NCBI RefSeq assembly: GCF_009870125.1
Contig: NC_046679.1
Coordinates: 20,584,001 to 20,648,000, forward strand
Source of the DNA: Drosophila pseudoobscura
Lineage: Eukaryota; Arthropoda; Insecta; Diptera; Drosophilidae
Direction of reading: 5' to 3'
DNA: 64,000 nt
Below, piece after piece: positions 50,481 to 62,439 of this stretch. Made by a program: the position numbers and the translations under genes. Positions within the stretch are counted from its first letter, which is position 1. Every line of letters starts with the position of its first letter. The notes below the pieces were generated by a model. It worked only from the letters and a program-made list of their open reading frames with translations. It had not been told where the DNA came from and searched no databases.

Positions 50481-50792
50481 ATATAAACAACATATGATAT
50501 GCTTCCCAAAAACTGTGCCACCAGGCGCGTATGTTGAAAATCTTTCTGAACGAAAACTCGCGTGGTTTTTCCGAAAATCTTATGAATTTAAACATGCACT
50601 TTTATGGGCCCCGTTATCCTCCCGCTCGCACATGCATGTCGTAAAATCTGATTCGCGATATTTCTCCGAAACCCGCGAGTCGTAAAATATTTTGGCACCA
50701 CCAGCAGCTGCCTGTGTTTATATAGTTACCTGATCCGCTGAACCTGAACATATCCGCGACCCGAACCGATGCGGCTCTGTGTGTGCACTATT

Positions 50793-50799
50793 TAGGTAG
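50793..50799 (+). promoter_or_regulatory. TAGteam/Zelda site (TAGGTAG) upstream of zen
   Basis: TAGGTAG is a TAGteam variant bound by Zelda and lies near the Dorsal-site cluster. Confidence 0.5.
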
Positions 50800-50887
50800 G
50801 CCGTGTACAGGCTGACGTGGGCGCCGTCAGCGCTGGTCGGCAGGCCAGCTTGTACTTGTTGCCTCAATTTTCTTTGATATAAATTAT

Positions 50888-51043
50888 GGAAAATCCGGGA
50901 AACCAAAACGCTCTCTTTGCATGAACGAATCTCGATTGGAAATTCCAGTGTTTCCCAATTTTTATTGAAGCCCAACAGAAATGGGCGCGTTCTCAAAGGT
51001 GGATTATTCCGATGGATGTGGGTTGTGTGCGGGGGAAATTCCC
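50888..51043. promoter_or_regulatory. zen ventral repression element (Dorsal-site cluster)
   Basis: Rel-type sites occur at 50888-50896 (GGAAAATCC), 50897-50904 (GGGAAACC), 50938-50946 (GGAAATTCC) and 51033-51043 (GGGAAATTCCC, a perfect palindrome). In D. melanogaster zen is silenced ventrally by Dorsal with Groucho through such sites about 1.0-1.6 kb upstream. Here they lie about 1.3-1.45 kb from the TATA box. The match of motif, clustering and distance makes this a strong candidate. Confidence 0.75.
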
Positions 51044-51905
51044 AAGGAAGAATGAATCTTTTTAGAGCATAATCGAAATATATATATGAAAAAATAATAT
51101 TTTATACTATTTTAAATGATTGTGATCCTTTTTATATATTATAAAAAATTCTAAAATTAATTTGATATATATAGATATATTGATATAATGTATTATGCGG
51201 TAAATATGGATACAACTAAAAGGTATCAATTTGTTTAGCATTTGATATAAGATATAAAGAAGTTTATTGTATGATTATCATCATATATCATATATAATTC
51301 GGTACATTTGTAAAATATTTTAAAGTCCTGCTGATTTCACATTTTCATATTTTCCACATTTAATATTTAAAGACCATGATTCAAAGCGAATATAAACAGA
51401 TATATTTGCACTTCTTCAGAAACTATTCTTCCCCTGCATTCCTTTGAAATTGTATCACTAAACTTCAAGACCTCAAATCTCTTCCGAATAATATTATTAA
51501 AATTTTGTCGGATTAACATTATTATTATTTCAACTTAAGATACCCCCCTCAACTGTACCACAGATGCCTCACAAGATTCCCCTGTTATGACTTCGCCTTT
51601 GTTCCATGGATATTTTTAGCGAATTCTCAGAAGGAGCAAATCCGATAGCGCCAGTAATAAAATGTTTGCCAAGTCCGAGGATCGAAGGACCGCGACAGAT
51701 TCGCTTGGATTCACAGTAGACGAGCATAGTCTGAGGCTTCTGCTGCATGGCAGCAACAAAACGAGTGCCATAAACTCCCCGAGGAGTATCCTTTTTCGCA
51801 GCGTTGCTTTCATTGCATTATGAGGATAATTGTGGGACGGGGCGAGCGACCAAAAGCCGCGACACGAAACACAGGGGAGGGGCGCACAACGTTTTCACTT
51901 TCAGC

Positions 51906-51930
51906 GCCGGCCGGCCGGCCGGCCGCGGCG
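51906..51930. repeat. CCGG-repeat GC island upstream of zen
   Basis: Five tandem CCGG units run into GCGGCG. The stretch lies in the zen proximal upstream region, where BMP-responsive (Mad/Medea, Brinker) GC-rich sites are expected. No specific factor can be assigned. Confidence 0.5.
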
Positions 51931-52030
51931 ACTCGACTCGACTCTTCTTCAACAGGTGCTACGAAGTTCAGAGCTGTCTTTGGTTTTGAGATCATCATCA
52001 GGCATAGTGCCTGACGAAGACGACGACTGT

Positions 52031-52319
52031 CTACCTGGCTAGACTTTGGCCGCGACCCCGTGCGGCAGTGTCTCACGTAACTGCCAAATCCTTGGTTGGA
52101 TTTTGATCAAAACAAGCCTCTAGATTGCCCATTCCCAGGACTCCTTTCCGACTGGAACTCAGACGCACGAGTCTTGGCTAGTCTGGATGGTGCCATCGGC
52201 AGTACGATGGCGGCGAGTGCGACGAAAGGAAGGCCAAAAAGGGGATTTATGACTCGCGGGTTTAGGCAAATTTTTTCGCAACGCAACGGGCCCTGACCTG
52301 AAAGATGACCCTCTACCTA
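52031..52319. promoter_or_regulatory. TAGteam/Zelda sites in the zen proximal promoter
   Basis: CAGGTAG is present on the minus strand at 52031-52037, and TAGGTAG on the minus strand at 52313-52319. TAGteam motifs upstream of zen drive its pre-cellular onset in D. melanogaster through Zelda. The second site ends 25 bases before the TATA box. Confidence 0.7.
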
Positions 52320-52343
52320 GACCTAGACCAAGACCAAGAGTTC

Positions 52344-52350
52344 TATATAA
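52344..52350 (+). promoter_or_regulatory. zen TATA box
   Basis: TATATAA lies 89 bases upstream of the start codon. It predicts a start near 52375-52380 and a leader of about 55 bases, in keeping with the compact zen promoter. Confidence 0.75.
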
Positions 52351-52432
52351 AGAGAGAATGTTTGCATAGGGCAGCATATCATTCTACTCTGGACCGTTCC
52401 GTGTACAACATCAGCAGCCCAAAACCGAGATC

Positions 52433-53633
52433 ATGTCATCCGTCATGCATTACTATCCAGTGCATCATCCAACAACAGCTCCGCCAGTGGTTAAATACAG
52501 CGATGTAAGTCATACTAACCCTTTCTAATTAAAGGATCTGACTAATTTAATTTATCTTTTTCCATTAGTTGCTCTATGGACACCATCATTCGGCGAATCT
52601 GCAGCCTACCTCTCTGCAAAATTACACGCAGCACAGTGTCAGCAGCATACCAGAGCATCCTTCGTTGCAGCAGCATCACCACCAGCAACAACAGCTCTCC
52701 TCCGATGAGAATCTGTCCTCGCAGCCCAACCAGGATACGCAGCGAGTGAAGCTAAAGCGTTCCAGGACTGCCTTTACCAGCGTCCAGCTGGTGGAACTGG
52801 AGAACGAATTCAAGAGCAACATGTATCTCTACCGGACACGTCGCATCGAGATTGCCCAGCGACTGTCCCTCTGCGAGCGACAGGTGAAGATCTGGTTCCA
52901 GAATCGACGCATGAAGTTCAAGAAGGACATCCAGGGACATCGTGAGGCCAAGGCGAGTGCTAAGCTGGCTCAGCCCCAGGCGGAGCAGAGTGCCCATCGG
53001 GGTATAGTGCAGCGCTTGATGTCCTACTCGCAGGATCCCAGGGAGGCGGCCGCCAGTGCAGCGGAGAAGCGTCCTGCTGTGGCAGCAGCCGTTCCTCCTG
53101 TGGTTGCTGCTCCACCTCCAGTGGTGGCTGCTTCCGCCGCCTCCTTCTACGGCCAAGCAAAGACCAAGCCACAAGCCATCCCCAATATCTCAAACAACAA
53201 CAACAACAACAGCATGTGCTCCTCCGATCTCAGCGAGATCCTGGAACATCTCGCACAGAGCACAGCGCTGCCAGCTGCTGCAACAGGAGCCCCCTCTGCC
53301 CCTGGGGCAGCCATTGGCGGCACTACTTCTGGATCATCTGGAGTGTCGTCCTCTGGCCACTATTCCTACAATGTGGACCTCGTCTTGCAGAGCATCAAAC
53401 AGGATCTGGAGGCAGCTGCCCAGGCCTGGTCCAAGTCCAAGGCGGGACCTGTCCTAGCCAATGCCCCAGCCTGGCATCCCAGTGGCGGCGGCTCCTCCAG
53501 CACTGTACCGGTGGTGCATGCGGCACCCTCGATGAATCTGGCGTGGGGCGAGCCAGCGGCCAAGTCCCGAAAGCTGTCGATCTCCCACATCAATCCCTGT
53601 GTGGCCGGCGCTGGCTACAACTATCAGAACTAA
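52433..53633 (+). CDS. zen: Zerknullt, dorsal homeodomain factor (Hox3-derived)
   Basis: Zen specifies amnioserosa and dorsal ectoderm under Dorsal and Dpp control. Exon 1 (52433-52504) encodes [19 protein letters not shown] 64-nt intron follows, and exon 2 runs 52569-53633, giving 378 aa (353 in D. melanogaster). The homeodomain is at about 86-145 ([12 protein letters not shown] through [12 protein letters not shown], Gln50) and matches D. melanogaster Zen almost exactly. Beyond it are the conserved [17 protein letters not shown] and [20 protein letters not shown] blocks and [20 protein letters not shown] near the end, separated by Ala/Pro-rich and Asn-rich variable spacers. No YPWM motif is present, as expected of derived Hox3 genes. 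It is in tandem with bcd, its sister duplicate, and convergent with zen2. Confidence 0.97.
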
Positions 53634-53639
53634 GAACTC

Positions 53640-56600
53640 AGGACTGTAGCTGCAGGTGTGTATCTGTCTCTGGTGTGTGTATCTTTATACTCTTAAGTAT
53701 CTTTAGGATATCTCTAAGCTCTAAACGTCTCTGGCACTTGGACGCAAAATTCATTTGTCGCCCCCCAAAACTCAGTGACAAGCACAACTTTTGTTTATTT
53801 CGATATTATTATTATTATTATTAGGTATTTTATTGGAATTTAAGAATATCTTTCTATTAAAAACTTTGAATATTACTATAAATAACATAAAATATAATAT
53901 ATGTAGGTTGCCTATAAAAAACACAACTGTTTCAGGGTTTTATATGGATCTGTTTATATTTAAGGAAGTTGGAGGAAATAAGAGGTGAAAGAGGTCCTTG
54001 AAACATAGTTTTTATGAAAGCTTTTTCCCTCTAGCTTATCTAAAGATCATAATTATACAAAGATCATTGTAAAACTTGTTGTTTTTGGATACAAAACAAG
54101 AGATAACGTGAACAGAAAGTTTGATCTTTAAATCTATAGATTTAAAGCTCTCATTATTTAAAAGAAATTGGTTTAATTAAAAAAGGATACAAAATTGGAA
54201 TTGATATCCTTCTGAAAATAAATCTAGAAATATTAAATAATACCTTCAGTTATCATTTCATGAACTTTCTACAAAGCCTTGCCTTCCATTCCACTCCATT
54301 TTTCCAACTTTCAAATACATTTCGCCTTTCTTTGATACTTTTCCCAGCTAAACTTTTGCTACCATCCCGTGAAAACCCACCAGTCCTTTGAACAACCCGC
54401 TTGCCCCCCATAAAAGTGGATACTTTTCTGGAGAGAGAGTTAATTTTTAGCATTTAGTAGCAGCATTTATTTGTGTCCCAGTGTTGGTTGTCTTTGGTTT
54501 CACTTTTCCATTTAATGTCCCATTGCGGACGACTTGAGGTCAAGTCGAGGAATTTCCATTGTATTTGCCATCTATTAAGGTCGTTGAAAAGTGTCAACCG
54601 CATTAACTTGGACAGGTCCTCGGACCCTGCTAGACCCTTGTTCGGCTGGGACCATGCTCGCACGTTGGTCATCTTCGGAGGCTGCCCTTGAGGTGGTGTG
54701 TGTTACGATTTGATTTATGGATATTTAACCGCACACATTACTTGGACTCTCTGGGCCTTCTGGCGAGTGCTGCCGGACAGCGTCTTTCGGCGCGGAAATG
54801 CGACACTCAGCTTCAGCTTCAGCTCCAAGGAATTTCCACCACACAAACACACTTTTCCAGCTGAAGTGACTCTCCTTTCTTCCTTTTGGGGGATTGAGGA
54901 CAGGAAGGACATCCCTTTTGGGCAGGGACATGCCTCGCCTCTGGTTGTGTTTGGTGTGTGGCAAATTGCTTCCCCTGGGAGGAAATTGTCGCTGCCACTT
55001 GCCACTGCCAGTGCCCAAAGAGTAACAGAGTGTGGTGGCCATGTGGCTTAGAGAAGGGGTGGAAGGGCAAGGGGTGGGTGTAGAACCATGGAATTTTCAT
55101 GCGCATTGTTGACATTTTCCTGACATGTGGTCCGGTGCGGTGCGGTTCTGCTTGGACTGGGAGCATGTCCTCCACATGTTTTGAGGCTGAGACTCTCTCT
55201 CTCTCTCTCTCTATCCCCATAATGAATATAGATGCGAGTCGTGGGCGTGGCTAATCGCTCGGCAATCGGCCCGGCCCGGCCCGGCCCGCACAGCTAATCA
55301 AACTCGAATAAAAAGCAAAGAAAATTACGCGAAATGCCAATGTAATAAACATGTCCAACAACACAGTACAGCACAGCACAGCACACAGGCACAGATTGTT
55401 TCTATTGTTCAGTTTGGAATTCCTCTATTCCTCCTCAATCATTCCGGCAACATTGCGGTTTTATTAGCCAAAGACAGAGCCAAAGTCAGAGCCAAAGACA
55501 GAGCCAGAGCCACAGTCGAGTGCCTGAAGGCCTGATGACAATGCCACTTGCCTTGGCCCGGTCATAACAATAAATTCTATAGCCACAGCACAGCACAGCC
55601 TCAGCCGCCTCTTCTCCCGCCAAAAAAACATTTCAAATTGTTTCTTGTTAATTAAATTAAATATTCACTTGGCTGTTTCCTCCCCCCTCTCCATTTCTCT
55701 CTCTCTGCCTGGACCACAGCGTTTTGTAATTAGATTGAATCTATAATTTTTATGGCTAATCGCCTTAGAGCTTTCCCTCCTTGCTGGCCGCGCAATGAAT
55801 TTTGAATTTGCGGCCAGGACATTCGCGGAATCCTTGGCGACAGCCGACCAAAATGTATTTTCTGTGCAAATGAAATGAGCTTTCGACTGAGGAATAGTTC
55901 TATCTTTAATTAACTGAGGGAAAAGGTGGGGAAAAGAGCATCTAAAGAGGGGTCTTTAGAACTGAAATAATGAAAGAGTAAAGTTTATAAATCCCGAAGG
56001 CACCCAAAGGTAGCTCCCTAAAAGTTCTACATTTTTCCATAATTTATAAACCATGAAAACTCTCTCAACCAAAAGGCTCAGCCCAGAGCTCTACTTATCT
56101 CTACCTTACAGCCACACAGCCACACTCCTTCCCTATCTCTCTCTATATATTTTTGGCCATAATTTGAATATTTTTGGCCAGAAATTTGAATATTTTTGGC
56201 ACGTTTAAACGTTATGACATTTCACAGACGTGTCAGTCCCTCAACGCCCGACGCTATGGCCAACACCTGTCGTATAAACAAATCGTGCAAAGAGCCCAGA
56301 AAAAACTTTCCTTTCCATTCCATTCCACATATGCCAGCGGTGTTGTCCCGCCGTGTCCTGTCCCAAAATAAAAAAAAAGAAATGTATATATAGTGGCACA
56401 GCAGGCACAACAGCAGCAGGGAAAAACTCTACTTATTTTGTATTCCATGGAAGATTGTGAATGCGTGAAAAAAATCACTTCAAAATTTGAATGCCAATTG
56501 CTAAAAGGGGAGCCCCAAAAAAGGGAAATTCTTGGGCATACAATGGAAATTTTGTTGCGCCTTTCCCTTGAGTCATGGGGGTCGTGAGCCGTGAGGTTGT

Positions 56601-58540
56601 TGCAAGCATCTGTTGCTGTTATTTTGGGCTTGATAATACCCTTAAAGAGGGTATGGTAAATTGTATCAACAGAAAAGAAGGAAGAAATAACTTTGGCAAT
56701 GAATATTGTGGGGTATTCAAAGCTTCGGATAGAAGTATTTGTTTCTTTTTTTGGGGAAATATATAATATTTTGGGGCAAAGGAGACTCTCATTAGAGTTC
56801 TTTCCATCTCCTGTTTCCACAGCGCAAGTGGCTCCTTCAAGTGGATATCCCATACCCTCATAGATACTTGTATCCGTAGACCAATTTCATGGCTAATTCG
56901 GCTACCCCTAACCATCCCTCAACCCTCTCAATTCCATACACCATCTGATGTGCAACATATGCAAGTGACCTCCCGTATATGTCTGTATAGGGGTAGGGGT
57001 TGGGGGTTCCCATTCGTATTTATGGCCCGATGGCTGGTATATTTTTCATCGGTCTAAAACCCATAATTAAATTACGTGAAATTCATTTATAACAATTACG
57101 TCGAAATGGCAATCTATGCTGATGATGCCGCCACAGTACACACACAGGCCACAGTCCTCGATCTCTCTCTGCCACAAGGAACTGACGGTGGAAAAACTCT
57201 AAGCAACAGAACGAATATTCGTGTGGCAGAAAATAAAAAATGCTGTGCGTCATGTGAGCAATTTGGTGTCGTTGTCGTTTGTCCATTTGCCTGTGTGGCA
57301 GTGGCAGGCAGGCCATGGGTGCCACAACCAGTTCACTCGGCTCCTGGCTCTCTGCACAGTTCTCTGTGGCTCTTCTCCACCTCTCTGCACAGTTCTCTGT
57401 GTCTCTCCTTTTGCAGTGCACTGCAATTATTTATTCCTGTGCATTTGGTGTTTCCCCTCTTTCCGTTTCCTCTCTCCTTTTGCTTACATGGCGCTTAAGC
57501 ATGTCCATGTCCGGTTTTTGCCCGTGTCCGTGTGTGTCCATGTGTCCGTATGGCTCCTAAATGCCTGGAACACACGACACAGACACATATCCGCCACCCA
57601 TAATATACCTCCTCACTCCTTTGGAGGAAAAGGCGGATCCAATGCAAGGTAATGTCCCCGCAACATGCACTTCTACACTGAGGCAAAAAACATGGACGAT
57701 TGGTGGATTGCTGAGGCTTTGTAGGAAAGATATGGAATCAGAATATGATCTAAATAGGATCTACAATGATATGCTGATCCTTTTGCAGTTTTGTTGATTT
57801 ATCTTCATGGAAGAATATAGATTGAAATATCCATTTACATAAACATAAGATGGGGTCTGTTATCGAAATCTTTAGCACTCCAAAAGTATATTTTTCAGTG
57901 TATGAAATATAGAAGGAAAAGCGAGTGGAGTGCTGTTGGTGGCAGAGATCTGGAGAAGGAGTCGAGGAAGGAGCCCCGAAGTATGGGGACTTGAAAGAGG
58001 TTAACTGATGGAGACCCGGAGTGGTGGAGATGGTGGAGTGGTTGTGCAGATCCAAAGGAGAGTTGGAGGGTCTGAAGCGTGTTGGAGTCTTTTGGAGCTT
58101 CAGATTGCGGCTCGACTATTATTAGATGCCATTATGTTTTATAGTCTATAATTGATCCTTTGAGCCAAGCAACGCTCATGCACTTTTCTGGTATGCATTT
58201 CTTTATCTTACAAATTATATGAGATTAAATGAAAAGTAATGTGAATGTGCATGTGAGCGTGAGTGCTGCACGAGTGTGTATGCTAGTCTACTCCCATAAT
58301 CATGGAAGCGATTCACGGCAAATGACTGGCGAAATTGAGGTTTAATGTGATATAATATTAGATATGAGTAAATATTTGATTAAAGTTTGGAGATTGCGAG
58401 AAAGGGGAGGAGCTGGAGAGAGGATTCCTTAAGGATATGAAAGTGAAAATCTCCTCAGACAACCACTCCTTCTCAAGACTCCCATAGATAATTTAATTGA
58501 CTAATAATCCCAATATAATCACTTCTTTAATACCCACTAA
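53640..58540. other. zen 3' flank, no gene recognised
   Basis: The first 200-300 bases are the zen 3' UTR, with an ATT repeat at 53805-53824. The rest has AT-rich blocks, a (CT)n tract at 55193-55212 and CAGAGCC-like repeats near 55470-55510. No conserved coding frame was found. Confidence 0.5.
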
Positions 58541-58542
58541 AT

Positions 58543-58559
58543 CATCGATACTATCGATA
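58543..58559. promoter_or_regulatory. DRE pair, promoter of the TPR gene
   Basis: CATCGATA ending at 58550 is followed by TATCGATA at 58552-58559, the DREF-binding DRE. They lie about 200 bases before the start codon of the TPR gene and suggest a housekeeping-type or germline promoter. Confidence 0.5.
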
Positions 58560-58759
58560 TTAAAGGCACTGATTCCTTCAGTAAACAGCGACTATTGCTA
58601 GGGGCAACCATACATTCCCCTTTTTTGTGGGTTGCCCTGCGATACGTTTGCCCAGCTGTACGAACCACAAAAACAAACAAAAACCCAACAAAGGTCAAGT
58701 CAAACACACAAATATTTACTCAAATCCTTTGGTCATTGGACATTAATATCTGGGAAAAT

Positions 58760-59648
58760 ATGTTTTCATTGCTGCACCCGCAAACGGATGAAAGTTTTCT
58801 GGACACGGAATCAACAGTTGAGGATGTCATACGCTTGCTACAGAGTCTACAAAAGCCAAAGGAGTAAGTGATGGACAAGGTTCCCTAAATTGAATTATAA
58901 AACCTCTATATTTAGGGAAGGAGAAGAGGAGGCAGAAGCTCCTAAAGAAGATCTGAGGGGGGAAAGTGTCACCGAAGACAATTTCATGGTCACCGAGCGT
59001 CAGAAGCCTTTGGCTCCGAAAAAGGTTCCTATTCCCATATTGAAATCTAAGAAGAAGAAAGCAGATCCTTCAGATGGGAATAAAGATCGATTTACATTCA
59101 TGAGGCAGGTGGATGTGGATCATGAAGAGAGCTCCAAGGCGCGTCTGGAACGTGAGCGCGTAGCTCAAAACTTTCGAAAGTAAGTACAACCATTCACAAT
59201 CTCTACCCATAGATATATATCTCCCATCTTTCCCATAGATTGGGCAACTCTGAGTATCGGCAAGGAAACTACTTGACTGCCATGCGGATGTTCAGCAAGG
59301 CCATCGAAAACATCAATGATAGCCACATTCTCTACATAAATCGTGCTCTTTGTTTCATTAAGTATGAAAGAAATAGCTCCAAATATCTTTGGGATGGCTC
59401 CCTCTTCTAACAAAAGCTATTCTCTCTCTTCCATCTGTAGATCTGGCCGATTCAAGCGGGCCATAGTCGATTGTGATTACGTTTTGAACAAATTGGATGA
59501 GAAGAATCTGAGGGCGTGGCTGTATCGGGCCATGGCCTACAAGGGGCTCAACGATGAGTCCAATTTTGAGAATTGTGTGAAATATGCCCGCAAATTTAAT
59601 TCCAAGCAAATGGAGTTTATTGATGGATTCCTGGAAAAGTTGAAATAA
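58760..59648 (+). CDS. Small TPR protein, TTC12-like
   Basis: Four exons (58760-58863, 58916-59179, 59239-59361 and 59441-59648) join in frame to 232 aa, each with GTAAGT-, GTATGA- and TAG-type junctions. The first about 120 residues are charged and probably disordered, with acidic (EGEEEAEAPKED) and Lys-rich patches. A TPR block then starts at KLGNSEYRQGNYLTAMRMFSKAI. It continues through ILYINRALCFIKSGRFKRAIVDCDYVL and AWLYRAMAYKGLND, giving about three helix pairs. The layout and the phrase order resemble TTC12, a dynein-arm assembly factor in ciliated cells and sperm, but this protein lacks the long Armadillo-like C-terminus. The start at 58760 is chosen over 58595 because residues before it look random. 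The gene lies between zen and zen2 and is unrelated to Hox function. I cannot give a symbol. Confidence 0.8.
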
Positions 59649-59699
59649 AACCTTTTTGGCAGTAGAAATAGAGTGCCTGAAGGAGAACTTATAAATACA

Positions 59700-61455
59700 A
59701 TAAATAATTGAAGAAATGTATAGCTAAAGAAGGAGCAAACTATCATACATTTTTGAATATTTTTGCTCTTTAATTTTATTGGATTTTGAATCCATAAAAC
59801 ACTGAATACAAAGTTTGTTTTAAACTTTAAAGCAGGGCATAGTCCAACCCCTAGAATATTTCAAGTTTTGTTTACATATGACAGCAGGAATTTCATGTTT
59901 GGTAGCTCAACTCTTTCGATTCGATTCGATGCCATTCCAATGCCATTCAATCGAAGTCAGACGGCGACGACGACGACGACACACATCCTCTGGCCCTGGC
60001 ACACCCCTCCCACCTCTCTGGGTTTCCTCTCTATTTCCTACCCTTCTCTGGATGAGGAGGGCAAACAATTCGATGGCGGTAATCAATCTTCCTTCACTCT
60101 CTGCCAGCTGACAGCTCCGTGGTGTAGAGTCAAATTGCGATCTTTGTTTGTGCCCCCGAGAACGGGATGGGTTACGGCCATGGCCAGGACGGAACAGTAG
60201 CAGTAGCAGCGGCAGCAGCAGACCGTAGAACGGAGACCTGACACTCCAGCAATGGCATTGGATGGGGATGTTCATGGGTGGAATGGGTGGGTGCTCCATT
60301 TATGCGTGTCAAAGGTTGCGTGGCATAGGCAGAGAGCGACAGATTGAAGCCCCAGGCAGGCGACACAAATGTTGTACTTGTCACGGTTGTTGCGGTAGTT
60401 GCATCTTGTACTTGGAGGCATGGGGTGGGGGCATGGCGTGTGCTGCCCCCAAAATGTGTCGTTACCCGCCTGAGTCGGCACAAAGTTCAGAGTTCTTATC
60501 CCACTCATTAATCCTTTCCATTTAACTCAATTATCTGATATCTGTTCCACCGTTTTTATGGCGACTGAACAATAGGATAATCTTAAATATATGTAAACAT
60601 ATAGAAGCCCATCAATCAATTGTTTATGGATATATTTTTCAGCAATTCATGGCACAATTTTTCGATTGTAATTCGTTTTTGTTTTTCTGCTAACCAATCG
60701 ACTGAAAATATATCAATTAGAAATACATTAAGCCCCGCAGCCCGATCATGATAAGAATCCAAAATAATTATCTATTACGATGATGTCTATAAATAAAATG
60801 TGTTTTTTTTTAATACACCAAAAACATACGACTAGGCAGAGATATACTTTTTTATGCACAACAACTTTATTCATTTATCTACAAACATATTACGTTTTCA
60901 AGGCATAACTTTATCGATAATGAAATTCGACTAAGTTTTTATTATTGGCATAATCAAAATATCTAATAAAATGGCACACGGACTCGGACAACAGCTGACG
61001 ATGAAATATTGTTCACAAAACATGGCCAAATCTAATATGATCTGAGGGAACACTGCTCCTCCTCCTCCTCTCACATGTGACACAACATCCGGGGCAGGCA
61101 TCATCCAGAAGGAAAAGCCAAAGAAAATTTCAATATGCTGGAAATTACTTTATGATGTGATGACACCAATTTATCTAACAGAACGAGAGAGGGGGCTGGG
61201 GTATGGCTAGGGGATGTCCTTGTCCACCAAAATGTTGTGGACAAATGGCTGCCATTTGGGCTTCATCTTTTTAACCAGCTGAAAGGAATCTCTGAGGTTA
61301 TCAATTTGGCCAAGAAGTTTTGTTTAGTTTAGGTGTCTGTCAATACCTTAAAGGAAAAATCATTACAATAAATCTTAATACAATTTCCTCCTTTTGGCAG
61401 TCATATAAATATTTATGTACAACTTGGGTAACAACAAAATTATATTATATACAAA
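59700..61455. other. Intergenic between the TPR gene and zen2
   Basis: The stretch contains the 3' ends of two convergent genes. AATAAA near 59697-59702 suits the TPR gene. No coding gene is recognised. Confidence 0.5.
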
Positions 61456-61461
61456 AATGTC

Positions 61462-62341
61462 TTAAAAGTCTATCAAATTCTGTATGAAATCAAAGTCCAC
61501 CTGCAGGGACGCCCCAGAAGAGCTACTATTCGAATCCCAGCACAAATTTTGACCCATAAAAAGATCTGGGGCGTAGGGATTGGAGCTGGGAATCGGTAGG
61601 TTTTGGGGTTCCGAGGTAGATTCAGGCGCAAACCAATTGCTGGCCCAATTTTGAGTCATTTGATTGATCGGCGGCTCCAGTTGGTTGATGGGCATCTCTG
61701 CGATCGTCAAGGGGGCTGGACAGAACTCCTGAAGGTAGTCATACGCCTGGTAGGGTGGCGTTATGTGTCCTTGTTGCAGGGGCACACCAGCAGGTGGTAG
61801 AGGCATCCCGGTGTGCTCTACTTCTGGTTGGGGCACACTCTCCACCGTTGTGTTCACATATTGCAAAAGACGTTCCACAATATGTTCGTGCTCCAATAGA
61901 TCTTCCCTTGGTGGCAGGTCGCACAACTTTGTGGGGGTCAGAACTCCCTTGGCCACCAGCTTATTGGCCAACTTCTTGGACTTCATCCTGCGATTCTGGA
62001 ACCAGATCTTCACCTGTCTTTCGGTCAGATTCAGTCGCTGGGAAATCTCAATGCGTCGTGTCCGTGACATGTATTTGTTCAAATGGAACTCCCGCTCCAG
62101 TTCCAGAAGCTGATGGCTGGTGAAGGCCGTGCGGGATCTTTTGGACTTTTCCATGGATTTTGTGGCACCTACTGGGGCGGCTTCCATTGTCGATGATTCA
62201 CTGGGAAACATCTAAAAGTTTATAGAATATTACGGATTAATTTCAACGATCTTCTTTTGAAAGATATGTTTTGAAACCGACCAGAAAATCACAGATGGAA
62301 GAGTTGTCAACAAAGTAGTTTGTATTATTTGGGGAGAACAT
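61462..62341 (-). CDS. zen2: Zen2, divergent Hox3-derived homeodomain protein
   Basis: The main exon (61462-62211) encodes a homeodomain beginning [10 protein letters not shown] and ending [12 protein letters not shown] (Gln50). After it come blocks found in D. melanogaster Z2: [45 protein letters not shown] and [12 protein letters not shown] at the C-terminus. An AG lies directly before the ATG at 62211. Upstream, 62282-62341 reads [20 protein letters not shown], like the Z2 start MFNYSAAYDN. I infer a 20-codon first exon and a 70-nt intron (62212-62281), giving 269 aa. The donor GTCGGT is weak. If it is not used, translation starts at 62211 (249 aa) and the upstream frame is a uORF. Zen2 is an early dorsal gene of little known function. 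It is convergent with zen. Confidence 0.9.
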
Positions 62342-62424
62342 TTTCCTCGCTCGCTTGTTTCTTGTGTGTTCGCTCGGTGACAGTTCAGTTTTTTAACTAG
62401 ATGCCTGAGAAGTTGTCTCATTTG

Positions 62425-62432
62425 CTTTTATA
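62425..62432 (-). promoter_or_regulatory. zen2 TATA box
   Basis: On the minus strand TATAAAAG lies 84 bases before the ATG at 62341, placing the start near 62395-62400. Confidence 0.65.
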
Positions 62433-62439
62433 CCAAACA

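Noticed and set aside
58595-58759. Upstream start for the TPR gene
   Set aside because: The extra 55 residues look random and lie close to the DRE promoter. The ATG at 58760 begins a plausible charged N-terminus.
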